Positions 12,024 through 21,994 of a stretch of DNA of 64,000 bases are shown here, piece after piece. A program made the position numbers and the translations under genes. The number at the start of each line of letters is the position of its first letter. The first letter of the stretch is position 1. The DNA comes from Paraspadella gotoi (lineage: Eukaryota > Chaetognatha). The notes under the pieces were generated by a model. It was not told the origin of the DNA and did no database searches. It saw nothing but the letters and a program-made list of their open reading frames with translations. The stretch covers positions 16,498,005 to 16,562,004 of the forward strand of contig CM119265.1 of NCBI GenBank assembly GCA_051294375.1, written 5' to 3'.

Positions 12024-14266
12024 TTAGTAGAACTTTTTTGCTTGGGCGTCTTTGTTGCTCCTTAAAGATAAAAAGGATTAGAACACAGATGTTTTCAGTT
12101 TAGTCTTCCATCTTAAATCCACATTACTTGTAAATTAAATATCCGACAACCACGATCGCTTGCAACACCACTAAAATTATGAGAGACTTAAAAGTGGCGC
12201 ACTCGCTGGATTTTTGAACGGGACATGGTTCTTGATTGATTTCCGCTGTAAGGTATTGGAAAAGGGATTACTATTTTATTGAAGTTCATTTTAAACCGAT
12301 TCATTAATATTTAATACCATACCCAAAGAACTCTTAATGTAATTTTTCAGATCCTGAATTCCGTCAAGGCCTTGCTTTTGTCGCACCTCGTTCCTGGGGG
12401 CAAAAATATTAAATCAAATCGAAATCGCAGAACGAATTACGCATCTTTTTCTTACTTGAGATCATTGAGAACTCTCGTGATATCGTTAAGAGATCGTCCC
12501 ATCTCCAACAAATTTTGTATTTGCTCAGGATTCATAACCCCACCCCCGGTACTTCCCCCGGGAGAGGCTCGATTAGCAACGGCAATCACCTGATCAAAAT
12601 TGACTGTGGACGCAAACTTATCCAAAATCAGAAAATGAAGAAAAACCTTACTTGATTCATACTCGTTTCTTGTCGAACTTGCAACTCGTCAATCTTTTTA
12701 TTCAGAAGTCTGACTGTGTGCTGAATATCCGTCTGTCCATCAAAGATTTGCCTCAACTCTCTCGCTTGAGTCGCTTCAAACTTCGAAGAAAAATTATTTT
12801 CATAACCATTCATTACTAAAGAGCGAAAATTACACAATTACCCAATTGTTAGGGTCGTCTTCGTCGAAACGCTGATCAGGGTTTTGTTCCCGATACCGCT
12901 TTCTTTCTTTGTCCAACTTCTCCTCATATTCCCTGTATTCTTTTTCGTATTTTTCCCGCTCCTCCTCGGCGACCTGAGTAGAAACCGAAAAACATAACTA
13001 ATATTAAGATCCAAAATGATTTGATTTAATACTACTATATGTAAACGAGATTGAGAAATTCAATCTCATTTAAGATCATATTAAATAATCATCTCTTACA
13101 ACCCCATTGCGCAGCGCACAAACAAACTCGCCCCGGCTCCGTGTAGAACTCACCTTCGACTGCTGCTCCAACGGGTCGGTGAGCGAATGGGTGCTAAACG
13201 AGAGAACGTCGTGATCGTCGGCGAGACCTCCGGTGGCCGCCGATATTCCGAAATGACCGAATTTGGGCAAGAAGATGTTTTCGGCGCGAACGCATATCTC
13301 ATAGTTGTCGTCGTTGGAAAGCCCGTTGCTGATGGACAGCTGAAGATGAGAGGAGGCCACATTTACCGGTAATACTTTGAAGGAGTGTAATCAATCGCCA
13401 TTAATACTCGCCGTTAAAACGTTTTTGTAGTACTCCAGCTTCGCCTTGACTGGGAAGGGTTTATTGCGAAAATCCTTCAAGCATCCGGCCACTTGCTGGT
13501 CCCGTCCGTCCGAGTGGTGGTTAAAGTTTTTGGTGCCGTCGTTAACAACAACCATGATGTAGGGGTTGTTCTAAAAGTCGTGACGATGTCGTCAATACTA
13601 AGCGATATCAGTTTAGCCGTTTCTTGTCCCTCTACCTGTAATCCGTCATTGTCAAAGGAGTCGAAGAAGACGCCCACGCCGTTCCACTGATCTGCGCTAC
13701 CGAAAACATCGCCTTCGAGCCCTGGCGTCGCTGTGTACCACATTGCCTGAGAAGTTTAATACGTAATTAACTAATAAATAAAGCAGAAAACGACTATTTC
13801 CTTGTTTAATTAAACAAAAATGGTCGTATACCAATCCATCAGCGCCTATCCGTCCCCGTCCCGTGACTCTGCACGCCATCTCCACTTCCCAGTTCTCGAA
13901 GTTAGTCGCGGTCTTGGTCCACACGAACCCTCGCTTGCTCCGTAACGAAGGCGTGACTCGAATTTGCTCGGGACTAGCCATGGCGCCTTTTTGAGGAAAA
14001 GACCAAAGACATGTAACAAGGATTACAAAAAAATGTGCTTCAGAACCGCGGGTCGCCGGGTCAGGTCTCTGGGCGCCTCACTTACTTCCGCCGTAGTCCC
14101 AGAACGGTATGGTATTGTCTTTCTGCACGAGATGAGGCCCCTTGAAAGAGTATTTGTATTCGAACCGGCGGTGAACCGTTTCCAGCGGCGAGTCGCCGAG
14201 TCCCAAGGCGCAAACGAGCACCAGGACGAGGTGAAAAAGGTAGAGACGGTCCGCGTGCGACGCCAT
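12024..14266 (-). CDS. LMAN1: LMAN1 / ERGIC-53, L-type lectin cargo receptor
   Basis: ERGIC-53 cycles between ER and Golgi, carrying glycoproteins through a Ca-dependent mannose-binding lectin domain. Eleven exons join in phase: 14266-14086, 13986-13832, 13746-13636, 13570-13412, 13339-13154, 12973-12842, 12780-12652, 12589-12456, 12393-12323, 12245-12128 and 12060-12024 (about 470 aa). A signal peptide (MASHADRLYLFHLVLVLVCA) precedes the lectin fold, with the family blocks FENWEVEMACRVTGRGRIGADG, FGSADQWNGVGVFFDSFDNDG and HFGISAATGGLADDHDVLSF. A charged coiled-coil stalk follows. One membrane helix (SLIILVVLQAIVVVGYLIYK) leads to a short cytosolic tail ending AKKFY, a dilysine plus aromatic signal like the vertebrate KKFF. 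The tail is only recovered by splicing a 37-nt last exon. Intron 4 appears to use a GC donor (ACG|GCGAGT). Confidence 0.95.
13023..13101 (-). mobile_element. Short palindromic element, family C copy 1
   Basis: This 79-bp sequence, rich in internal dyads (GAGATTGAGAAATTCAATCTC) and ending ATCATCTCTTACA, sits in LMAN1 intron 5. It matches 56017-56092 closely and 41496-41579 at the ends. It looks like a miniature inverted-repeat element. Confidence 0.7.
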
Positions 14267-14677
14267 TTCCGGTTAAGCGTCTTTTTCTGAGATCAACGGG
14301 CGAATGGTCGCTGGTGTAAAGTTTATTCGAGTCGTATTTTTATAAGTTTGTAGTTGATTGAGCACTGTTGGATGTCATGACTACGGATTCTGAACGTCAA
14401 GAGCAGAACAAAGAAAAATAACATGAGAGACCGGGGTGATGTGGCTCGAAATATTTTCACAGCGCCGGTTCATGGCAATATTGTCGAAAGAAAAAGAGGA
14501 CAACCTGGCGCTTTTTGATTGGCTAACCCGTCTTCCGCGGAGGCGGAGCTTTACAGCTAAAACATCGCAGCCTCGGCGCGGAGGCACTTTTCCCGTCGAA
14601 ACAAAAGATAAACCGACAGGGCCTTGGCCAGTTGGACTTTTGGCCGTCTGCGGACTTAACGGTTAAATCGACAGAAC
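14267..14677. other. Spacer between LMAN1 and IDUA
   Basis: This is one of the widest gaps in the minus-strand array (411 nt). It is GC-richer than the introns and could hold a promoter. No ORF with protein-like character and no RNA gene was seen. Short frames at 14381-14587 and 14436-14666 were judged chance. Confidence 0.5.
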
Positions 14678-16663
14678 TTAGGACACTATTAAGTATGTCT
14701 TTTTCGAAAAAGGTCCCATTCTCCCGAAATAATCGATTGCCCGAACGGAAAAAAAAATTTTCGTTCCTTTCTCCAATCCTTCTAGAGAGACCACAAAGTG
14801 GCTGAAAAGGGGAGCGGTGTTCCTTTTCGTTTCCACCCTCCTCGCAAACGAAAACCCCGAAGGTCTAAAGGAGACGATATCCATTTGGTATTTGAGGACG
14901 CAAGGGGTGGCGGGACTGAGTGGATCCCAGCGCACCATGACCAAAACAATGCATTCCGTTCCATCGCCGCAGTTCATCAAAGGCGAGATTTGCACGGGGC
15001 GAGTTCCCGAAATTTTATGGGGTGGAGGATAATTTGCGGGGCAAAGGAGAATCGCTTTGACGGCGGCGACGCCAGTGGAGAAGCGAAGGTTAAAGACGCT
15101 CGTTTTATCTTCGATGTCGAGATCCATCAATCTCATTAAGGGAGCCTCGGCTGAACGGATGGCCTCGCTTTGACGAGGGTCGGGAAAAGCGCGTCGGCCC
15201 TGGCCAACCCAAACGAGAAAAGGGTTTCCCTGCTTTCGGTCGTTTGACAACGAGACGACGGCTATTTTGGTGGAGACGCCGCGTAACGAAGGCAACGCGA
15301 TCGAAACGTTGACGTCCAAGGGTTGCGACAATGAGGTCGTGTCGTTACTAACGGAGACTATAACGCAAAGACGCGTTATATTTTTTTCAGAATGACTGAT
15401 CGTGGCCAGGGCGTCGACAGTGGGATTAGTCGTCTTAACGGGCAAAAGGACGTCTCCGGAGAGCGACGCGATGGCCAATGCCGAGTAAGCTGGCTTGACA
15501 AAGAACTGCACCCAAGAGGGCAAACTTTGCGTCGACGTGTTCATCTGAAATCGCGCTAACAGGGTTCGCTGCTCGAAGTTAAACGGGTGATAACTGAGAA
15601 AAGCGTTATCATTCGACAACAGACGAAAGTCGACGAGATTATCGGGACGGAAGTACTCTCGCGCGTGAAGGCAAATGATCTTTAGAATCATAGCGGCGTA
15701 TGTCACATCCGCCCGCCAGCGTCTTGGTCGCGACCAACCTACTTCCGGGTCAGCCTCATCGTTAAACACTTGGGAGTCCTTCAATCGTGGGAATTTCTTA
15801 AAAATATGGCTTAAAGTGGATTTTTCATCGACCAAGATATTCTCTGCCGACGGCGGTTCGTCTCCTCTGCCGCCTTTTTTGTGGAAAGATATAAAATCAA
15901 GACAAGGACGTAAAAACCGCCTTTCGGTGTTGCAATAATCAAGAAGCCCGTAACATAGTTTGACGAAAGCGGGTGGGCGGCAGGAGCCGCCCGGGCCGCC
16001 CAGTCGCAACGTCTGGTCGACCCGACTTAACCCGTCACGCACTGATTGATAGTACGACGTAAAAGAGCGTATCGACATTTTTTTCAGGGGAAAATCCCAC
16101 GTTTTTTCGTGATCCGGCTCATTCCACGATTCGAAGTGCCAAGTCGCCACATGCCCTCGGCCATAAAACGCGGAATATCTTGATGCGATTTGCTCCGTCA
16201 GTCGCGTCAGCCATTCGGCCTGCGTGCGATTCTCGAAATCGTTAAAGATGTTCGAGGGATTCCCCATGAACTCGAAGCCGGGCTTGAGGCCGTTTCGGTG
16301 AAGTTCGGCCACGAAAGCGTCGAGTCGATCGAAATTAAACGACGGAATGGCGCCGCTTTTCCTCCTCGTCCCACCGGAGACCGAAATCAAGTCCAACATC
16401 CAATGAACCCGGACTTGGAACCATTCGTATAAACCCATAGAACCGATGTAAGCTGAGTTTAGTTTCATGTCGTCGGAAAGTAGATAGCTAGAAGCGTTTT
16501 GGTGAGGGTCGCCGGGGCTGAGGCCGGTGCTTTTCCAAAACGTAGACAATCTCGATAAATTACGAGTTCCGTCTACACTGACTTGTATCATCCTTGAGTG
16601 AGTTTCAAAACAAGAAAGCGTGACCACTTTCATAAAAAGAGTTAGAACAAGAGTAAATAACAT
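14678..16663 (-). CDS. IDUA: Alpha-L-iduronidase (GH39), intronless
   Basis: IDUA removes terminal iduronic acid from dermatan and heparan sulphate in the lysosome. The frame is a single uninterrupted exon of 661 aa, about the length of human IDUA (653). A hydrophobic start (MLFTLVLTLFMKVVTLSC) looks like a signal peptide. Both catalytic glutamates are visible: the acid/base in WHFESWNEPDHEKTWDF and the nucleophile in VFNDEADPEVGWSRPRRW. Supporting blocks are PGFEFMGNPSN and LRLGGPGGSCR. The C-terminus carries a fibronectin-III-like part, as in the human enzyme. An AG after a pyrimidine tract (TCGTTTTAG) lies 17 nt before the ATG and 72 nt after the NDUFAF6 stop. Lack of introns contrasts with most neighbours. 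Confidence 0.95.
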   Translation of the reverse strand: MLFTLVLTLFMKVVTLSCFETHSRMIQVSVDGTRNLSRLSTFWKSTGLSPGDPHQNASSYLLSDDMKLNSAYIGSMGLYEWFQVRVHWMLDLISVSGGTRRKSGAIPSFNFDRLDAFVAELHRNGLKPGFEFMGNPSNIFNDFENRTQAEWLTRLTEQIASRYSAFYGRGHVATWHFESWNEPDHEKTWDFPLKKMSIRSFTSYYQSVRDGLSRVDQTLRLGGPGGSCRPPAFVKLCYGLLDYCNTERRFLRPCLDFISFHKKGGRGDEPPSAENILVDEKSTLSHIFKKFPRLKDSQVFNDEADPEVGWSRPRRWRADVTYAAMILKIICLHAREYFRPDNLVDFRLLSNDNAFLSYHPFNFEQRTLLARFQMNTSTQSLPSWVQFFVKPAYSALAIASLSGDVLLPVKTTNPTVDALATISHSEKNITRLCVIVSVSNDTTSLSQPLDVNVSIALPSLRGVSTKIAVVSLSNDRKQGNPFLVWVGQGRRAFPDPRQSEAIRSAEAPLMRLMDLDIEDKTSVFNLRFSTGVAAVKAILLCPANYPPPHKISGTRPVQISPLMNCGDGTECIVLVMVRWDPLSPATPCVLKYQMDIVSFRPSGFSFARRVETKRNTAPLFSHFVVSLEGLEKGTKIFFSVRAIDYFGRMGPFSKKTYLIVS

Positions 16664-16752
16664 TGTTGTATTTTTGGTTCTAAAACGATTTTTTTTTTAA
16701 ATAAACAACGAAAAAAGATGAAAACGCCGTAACAAAAATGAATAAATAAACG

Positions 16753-18793
16753 CTAAAAAATCTTAATTGTATTCCTCCACCACAAATCCCAAGGCAACAG
16801 CTGATTTCTTCTTCGTATTTTCGGGTGGAAGGGATCAAAGTTCACCTTCTTGAGGTTCTTCAGAAATTGGTGCGTGGCGACGGCAGAAAGGAGCGCGGGT
16901 CGAGCTTGTCGCGGAACCTCCTTCGTCATCGACCGCGACGCGTTGAGATGAGCATGCGCCTGAGAAGCGATGTCGAAAACGACCTCCCTAACGTTTTCCG
17001 TCCTTTTCTCGCGCAGAAAATCCTGCGAAAAAAATTCGGCAATTAAGGTTAAAAAAAAACAAACAAAAGAATAATTAATGAAACCTTTTATAAATAATTC
17101 AACTATGTACATATATATAACCTCGGTAGACGCGTTATGCTTGACGAGGATGTCCGTCGGAAGAACCACTCGCCGCTTCTCGGCTAAAACCGGGGCGGCT
17201 CTTAAAGCGGTTGCGATGCCCTGAGCTTTGCCCAAGTGACTGGCGGCGTGGTCGACTCGAACGTCCCGATACCCCAGCGTTTCTAGTAAAAGGTAATTGA
17301 TGGAGGACACGGTCGATTCGGAATAAGCTTCCAGGGCATCTAGCGTCGGAAATGGTTTCTCCGCCAGATTTTCCTAGAGAAATTAACGATTTAAAATTCT
17401 AACGCAAAAAAAAATTATAATTGTCTAAATATTTTTATCTTCCATTACAATTCCAGCAATATTGCAAATCAAAGAGTTATATTTTCATCTTTTTGCATTC
17501 AACGTACATTTTAAGGAAGTTACCGTGTCCGTTCGCGAGTGACACCAAAAAAATCTTTACTATACTTTAAATATTTAATAAATATAATTCATAAGTATAT
17601 TATTAGTTGGAGAACTACTTGACGTTTTTTATGTATAAGTTTCATTTCATGTTTAATTGATTTACTATACTATTTTAAATTTTTTATCTAACACAGTAAA
17701 ATTTGCGAAAAAAGAACATTTTAGGCGTGTTCCTGATTGCATTAAATAAAAATTTGAAATCATAAGAAATCCCTATTAATGGTCTAATGAATGGCGTATC
17801 GGAATTATAGTAATGTTTAGAAATTTTTGAGTAATGATTTTTTATTTATTTTTTTATTTGTAATTCGTCCAAATGAAAAAATGCTGTCCTGACCAGGTTT
17901 TTTATCGTCTTGAATAATTATTTTATATCATAAGGATTCCTAGTTAATACTTCATTAATGGTGTAAATGAATTTCAATAATTTTAAGTAATTAATTTATA
18001 ATGATTTTCTTTTTTTTTAATTCAGTTTTTTACTGAAGATGAAATTGGATGACCATTAAAGAAAGGTTATTTTACCTAAGTAAATATAAAATTAATTTTA
18101 TGAAATTAAAATATAATAAACGTCAAGTACTTTGCCATAGAATGAGAAAAGACAATTTATAAAATATTCATCCATTGAGGAATGGTACGCTTTTTTTTTG
18201 TGTCACTCGCGAACGGACACGGGGTAGTATTCTTGAAACCTACCCGCCTCGTGTCGACGATCCTGATAAACCAAGATTTCGACAACTCGTGCTTATTGAT
18301 GGCGAGTTGCAACTCCGAGATGACAGGATTTCCACGCGGAGGTTGCGAATCCGGCTGGTAAATGGCGTTCACAGAATCCCGCCAAAACTGCATCCTCATC
18401 TCGCCAATAAGTTGCTCGTTGATGCTATCGCGAATCTTCATTGGTTTTCGAAGGATTAACACATTCCAAATTTTAGTCGGTTATTGTTATGAAAAATCCC
18501 AGCCCAACCTGAGCTATTTCTATGTTGAACGCTCTGACGGCAAATGCGCTTCTTCTTGCTTCCACGGGTAGTAAAAGGGTACAAAGAAAGTTTTCAAAAT
18601 CGAATTGTTTTACTTTATTTACGCAATAATTTAAATTTTTTTCATTTTCATTGGGTTCTTCACCAACTCCAGCGGTGCTGATGCAGGTTCTACTGTTTGA
18701 TTCGGCATACCACATTTGGGAGCAAGAAAAATAGTGTTTCGGAAACTTATTAAACACTCCATGCTTCTCAAAATTTCGGCATACTTTTAACAT
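16753..18793 (-). CDS. NDUFAF6: NDUFAF6, complex I assembly factor (phytoene synthase-like)
   Basis: NDUFAF6 is a mitochondrial protein of the squalene/phytoene synthase fold needed for early complex I assembly (ND1 module). Four exons join in phase: 18793-18509, 18435-18244, 17373-17122 and 17022-16753 (about 332 aa). Diagnostic blocks are FENFLCTLLLPVEARRSAFAVRAFN, LIGEMRMQFWRD, SSINYLLLETLG, DHAASHLGKAQGIATALRA, RRVVLPTDIL and FDIASQAHAHL. All align in order with the human protein, which is of similar length. The N-terminus is short on obvious targeting features (MLKVCRNFEKHGVFNKF). Intron 2 (17374-18243) consists mostly of a terminal-inverted-repeat element. A candidate acceptor (TTCTGTTCGTCAG) lies 14 nt before the ATG. 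Confidence 0.93.
17522..18226. mobile_element. MITE-like element with 26-bp terminal inverted repeats
   Basis: Left end CCGTGTCCGTTCGCGAGTGA (17524-) and right end TCACTCGCGAACGGACACGG (18202-18221) are exact inverted repeats continuing through a further CAC and an A/T run. A second subterminal pair (CTACTTGACGTTTTTT near 17611; AAACGTCAAGTACTT near 18119) is also inverted. TA flanks both ends, consistent with a TA target duplication. There is no transposase frame. It fills most of NDUFAF6 intron 2 and ends about 15 nt from the 5' splice site. Confidence 0.85.
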
Positions 18794-18865
18794 GATTTAA
18801 AATAGACCTGACGAACAGAAATTTTCATGACATCTTTAAATTAAACAACGCTTCGTGGAAAAAAA

Positions 18866-19798
18866 CTAATACAAAACAGTCGTGAGATTAGCATTAATCA
18901 GAAAGTAAATTAATTGAAAGACTATTACGATAACAATTGAGTTTACTACAATTCCTTTAACGTTATCCCGGAGAAAATTAGGAGAAAAACATCTTTTAAT
19001 GAGAGAACTGCCGATGGCTCGACAGTTGGCACCGAAGGTAGAGATAGCTTGACAGGGATTTATTATCCATTTTGTCAAAAAGGGGGAATGAGCATCAATT
19101 GCTGTGACTATTACTGGATTGAGAGGTTGGTGGTTTACAGGCTGACTGCTTGCTTCATTTCTGGCCGCATTCAAGGCCGAAAAGTAAAGGGCTTTTGTTT
19201 TTAAATAATAAAAAACCGCGGCGAAGTGGCATAAGACAATCATAAATATATGAAGACTAACGAAATAATCGGGGATGAAGCGTTTAAAGCTATTGATCGG
19301 ATTCGGATGACCGTTAAATGGAGAATTTAATAATGCTATGAAAAAAGTTTTAATTTTTTTGGGACAACAAAAAAGCTCAATATCATAGATATAAGTATAA
19401 GCACTCTACCCCCGACTATCTCGATTCAGATCGTTAAAAAGAATTAGACATTTTTTGATGAGATTGACCGAGTGAAACCAAAGAAACCATTTCCACAAAA
19501 AGCTGGCCCAAAAAAGTGGTGTCGATAAGTTTCTCGGCGAAATCCACTGCCTGATGGCGATGGAAATTCCAACAAGAAAGACGGGAGGGAATACCAGGAA
19601 TTCGAAATGTGCCATGGGCCAATCTCGACCGAAAACGGAATCAAAGTAATGAGGAAGGATGGACAGGTCAAGCGGATGCGGGTCGCACCCGGTTATTTTT
19701 TTTTTAATCCAGTGCAAAATGTTTATCATTTTAATGATTTCTGAAGAGCGAACAAAAAACTCTGTGACCATGAGAAAAACAAAAATAATGCATGTCAA
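18866..19798 (-). CDS. Multi-pass membrane protein, family not recognised
   Basis: Two exons (19798-19417 and 19335-18866) join in phase with a GT-AG intron to give about 283 aa. Hydrophobic segments at the N-terminus (MTCIIFVFLMVTEFF), near EFLVFPPVFLVGISIAI, TPLFWASFLWKWFLWF, SLHIFMIVLCHFAAVFYYL and the C-terminal VVNSIVIVIVFQLIYFLI suggest four or five membrane passes. A conserved-looking stretch FDSVFGRDWPMAHFEF lies between the first two. I cannot assign a family. It is separated by 72 nt from NDUFAF6 and 83 nt from the upstream unknown gene, so it probably shares their transcription. Confidence 0.6.
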
Positions 19799-19881
19799 TG
19801 AAAACTAGGCTCATTGTGTAATTGAACAATTTTCTTATTGAGCGCGCAGTCGAATGGCGCTAGAACAAATTTGGAACTCTT

Positions 19882-20482
19882 TCATCCGAGATCGATAAAG
19901 CGAATCGCTGGATCGAGGTGAGAAAATATCAAAACCCCCAGTTTCTTTCGGCTGGATGGGTAGGGGTGAAAAACATGAAAAATATCTGAAAATGTCTCTC
20001 CGATCAGCCGTCCCAAATTTTCTGGAACTTCTTTAGGAATCACGCATTTGTAAACCACCGGATAAACTCCCACAGACTTAGTAACTCTATCCGGAACCGT
20101 GGCTGAGAAAAACCTCCAAGACAGAGAGAAAATGATAAGGAAAATCTTTGGCGAAAGGAGGAATATTTTTAAGAACTCGTCTTAGTGACTCGGGGTCGCA
20201 AAAATAAATACGCCACGAAAAAGGTGAAGAGGTGCACACCTCAATTACCCCGCTCGAGTAAGGAAAAAGTTCAAGGAGCGAATCCGAGTCAAAGAAGGAG
20301 ATGAAGTCGTCCCCTTGACGACGCCTTAATTCCAAACAAATTGCCTCTTGCGCTTCGGTCAATCGCGGAGTAAATGAATGACAGCCAATGGTTACTTTAC
20401 CATGGATACGAAACAATTCGACGCTATCCGAAGGTTTTAGTCCGATACGAAGACAGTTAGGTCCGCTTTTAGAGATAGACAT
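19882..20482 (-). CDS. Unrecognised protein with a possible 37-nt intron
   Basis: The frame 20482-20114 (MSISKSGPNCLRIGLKPSD, then LTEAQEAICLELRRRQGDDF and WRIYFCDPESLRRVLKNI) changes frame near 20100. Removing 20113-20077 (GAG|GTTTTT ... CTAAG|TCT, 37 nt) joins it to 20076-19882 (VGVYPVVYKCVIPKEV, ending DPAIRFIDLG), giving 187 aa. Composition and codon use look like real coding sequence and no membrane segment is seen. The frame is also open upstream to an acceptor-like site (CTGTTCTTTTAAAG) at about 20540, so the N-terminus could be longer. A single-base frameshift is the alternative to such a small intron. Confidence 0.5.
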
Positions 20483-20642
20483 ATCGGTAATGCCGAGACG
20501 ACGGAAGCCCTCTCGAATGGAGGTACAGTTATAGTCGTGCTTTAAAAGAACAGAAATAGTACGTTTTTTTCATTTTTCAATCTGGAAAAAGTGAACAATG
20601 TATCAAAAAATAAAGTTACAATATCACAATGTATCAAATGTG

Positions 20643-21902
20643 TCACATTTCCTCGTGAGAATGCGACAAGCAAGTCAATGATCCGCTTAAAGGCTGTTGA
20701 TCCATTCGAACAACGTGCACTCTGTGCTCCGTCGCATCTATAATTGATTCGTTCCCACGGGACGCAGCTAAGACCGCGTCCGGCAACGCGTTATTATCCA
20801 CCTCGCAACTCGTTCCGTCGACTCCGTGAACTGTCCTAACATGATACCGAAGAGAAGAAGTTTGTCCGAACCGCCGGACGCAAAATGAACATTGATGAGG
20901 TTTAACGGAAGAATGCCAGTTGCTGTGCTTTCTAAGGCTGGAACACTCCGCAAAAGTTCGTCCGCAGTCTTTGCAGGTAAACGGCTTTTCCCCAGTGTGC
21001 ACGCGAATGTGATTGGTCAAGTTGTAACGTTTCGCAAAGGACTTAGTGCAGCCCGGGTAAACACATTCGAAAGGCCGTTCGCCGGTGTGTCGGCGCTGAT
21101 GAATAGAGAGTTGGCCATTGGTTTTAAAACTGCTACCGCATCCGTCAAAAGAGCAATGGTAGGGCTTTTCACCAGTGTGAACGCGTTTGTGAATTATCAA
21201 ATCACCCGAAGTCCGAAAAGCCTTTTCGCAGGCGTCGTAAGGACACTTAAAGGGCCGTTCCTTAGTATGTGTTCGACGATGAAGAGTCGCGGCACCGGAA
21301 GACTTTGATAAGTGACCACAGTCTGCGCATTTAAGAGATTGATGTCCTTCATTTTCCCTGGACAACGACGAAGGAGCCTGAGCAGTCGCCTTGGTAGACG
21401 AGACGGAGGCGTCCCTAATTCCCAAATCAATCTTTAGGGGTCTCGCGTCTCTCGGCTCCAGAGCCGCTTGGTAGAGGTTTTGAGTTAAATAACCGTCGCA
21501 AACGGACGACGCCTCCAAGCGACCGTCATCAGTTAATACGAAAGTTAAACCTTCTTCTGTCGATTCCTCGCGCAGAGACGACTGCGAATCGACGTTGGTC
21601 GGCCCTTGGTAAGAATCAGAAGCGGTCGGAGCTGCTTCGTCGCTGCCGGACGCCAATTCTCCGCGACCGGATATCAAAACGATAGAACCATCCTCGAGGC
21701 ATACGCGCTGAGCTTCTACCGCCACATCGCCGTAAAGATATATATTCCCTCCCACAACGAAGGCGGAAGAGGCGTTACCCGCCAAGGCAGATGAAATAAA
21801 GGCGGGAGTATTAGGAAGAGAACAAAGGGACTGAGCGAGGGTGGTGAGGGGTTGAGAAGAGGAGATAAATGACATTTGCGGCGTTATTTGCTCCGTAGAC
21901 AT
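20643..21902 (-). CDS. C2H2 zinc-finger transcription factor (ZNF143/ZNF76-like)
   Basis: This is a single-exon frame of 419 aa. Six consecutive C2H2 fingers lie between about residues 185 and 360: CADC-HRRTH, CPYDAC-HKRVH, CSFDGC-HQRRH, CVYPGC-HIRVH, CKDC-HSNWH and CSFC-HVRTVH, joined by TGEKP-type linkers. The four-residue Cys spacing in fingers 2-4 and a repeated 'RVCLEDGSIVLISG' type element in the N-terminal activation part resemble ZNF143/ZNF76 (Staf), which drives snRNA and mRNA promoters. The finger count is one short of that family, so orthology is uncertain. The N-terminal 180 residues are Ser/Ala-rich. The start lies 92 nt beyond the ALG9 stop. Confidence 0.8.
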   Translation of the reverse strand: MSTEQITPQMSFISSSQPLTTLAQSLCSLPNTPAFISSALAGNASSAFVVGGNIYLYGDVAVEAQRVCLEDGSIVLISGRGELASGSDEAAPTASDSYQGPTNVDSQSSLREESTEEGLTFVLTDDGRLEASSVCDGYLTQNLYQAALEPRDARPLKIDLGIRDASVSSTKATAQAPSSLSRENEGHQSLKCADCGHLSKSSGAATLHRRTHTKERPFKCPYDACEKAFRTSGDLIIHKRVHTGEKPYHCSFDGCGSSFKTNGQLSIHQRRHTGERPFECVYPGCTKSFAKRYNLTNHIRVHTGEKPFTCKDCGRTFAECSSLRKHSNWHSSVKPHQCSFCVRRFGQTSSLRYHVRTVHGVDGTSCEVDNNALPDAVLAASRGNESIIDATEHRVHVVRMDQQPLSGSLTCLSHSHEEM

Positions 21903-21994
21903 GACTGGGTCTCAGCTTCCTTACGAAAATAAACCTATGTTAAAAAAAATAAACAGTGACGAAACCTCGTAGAGAAATTACATGCTCATTGCAG

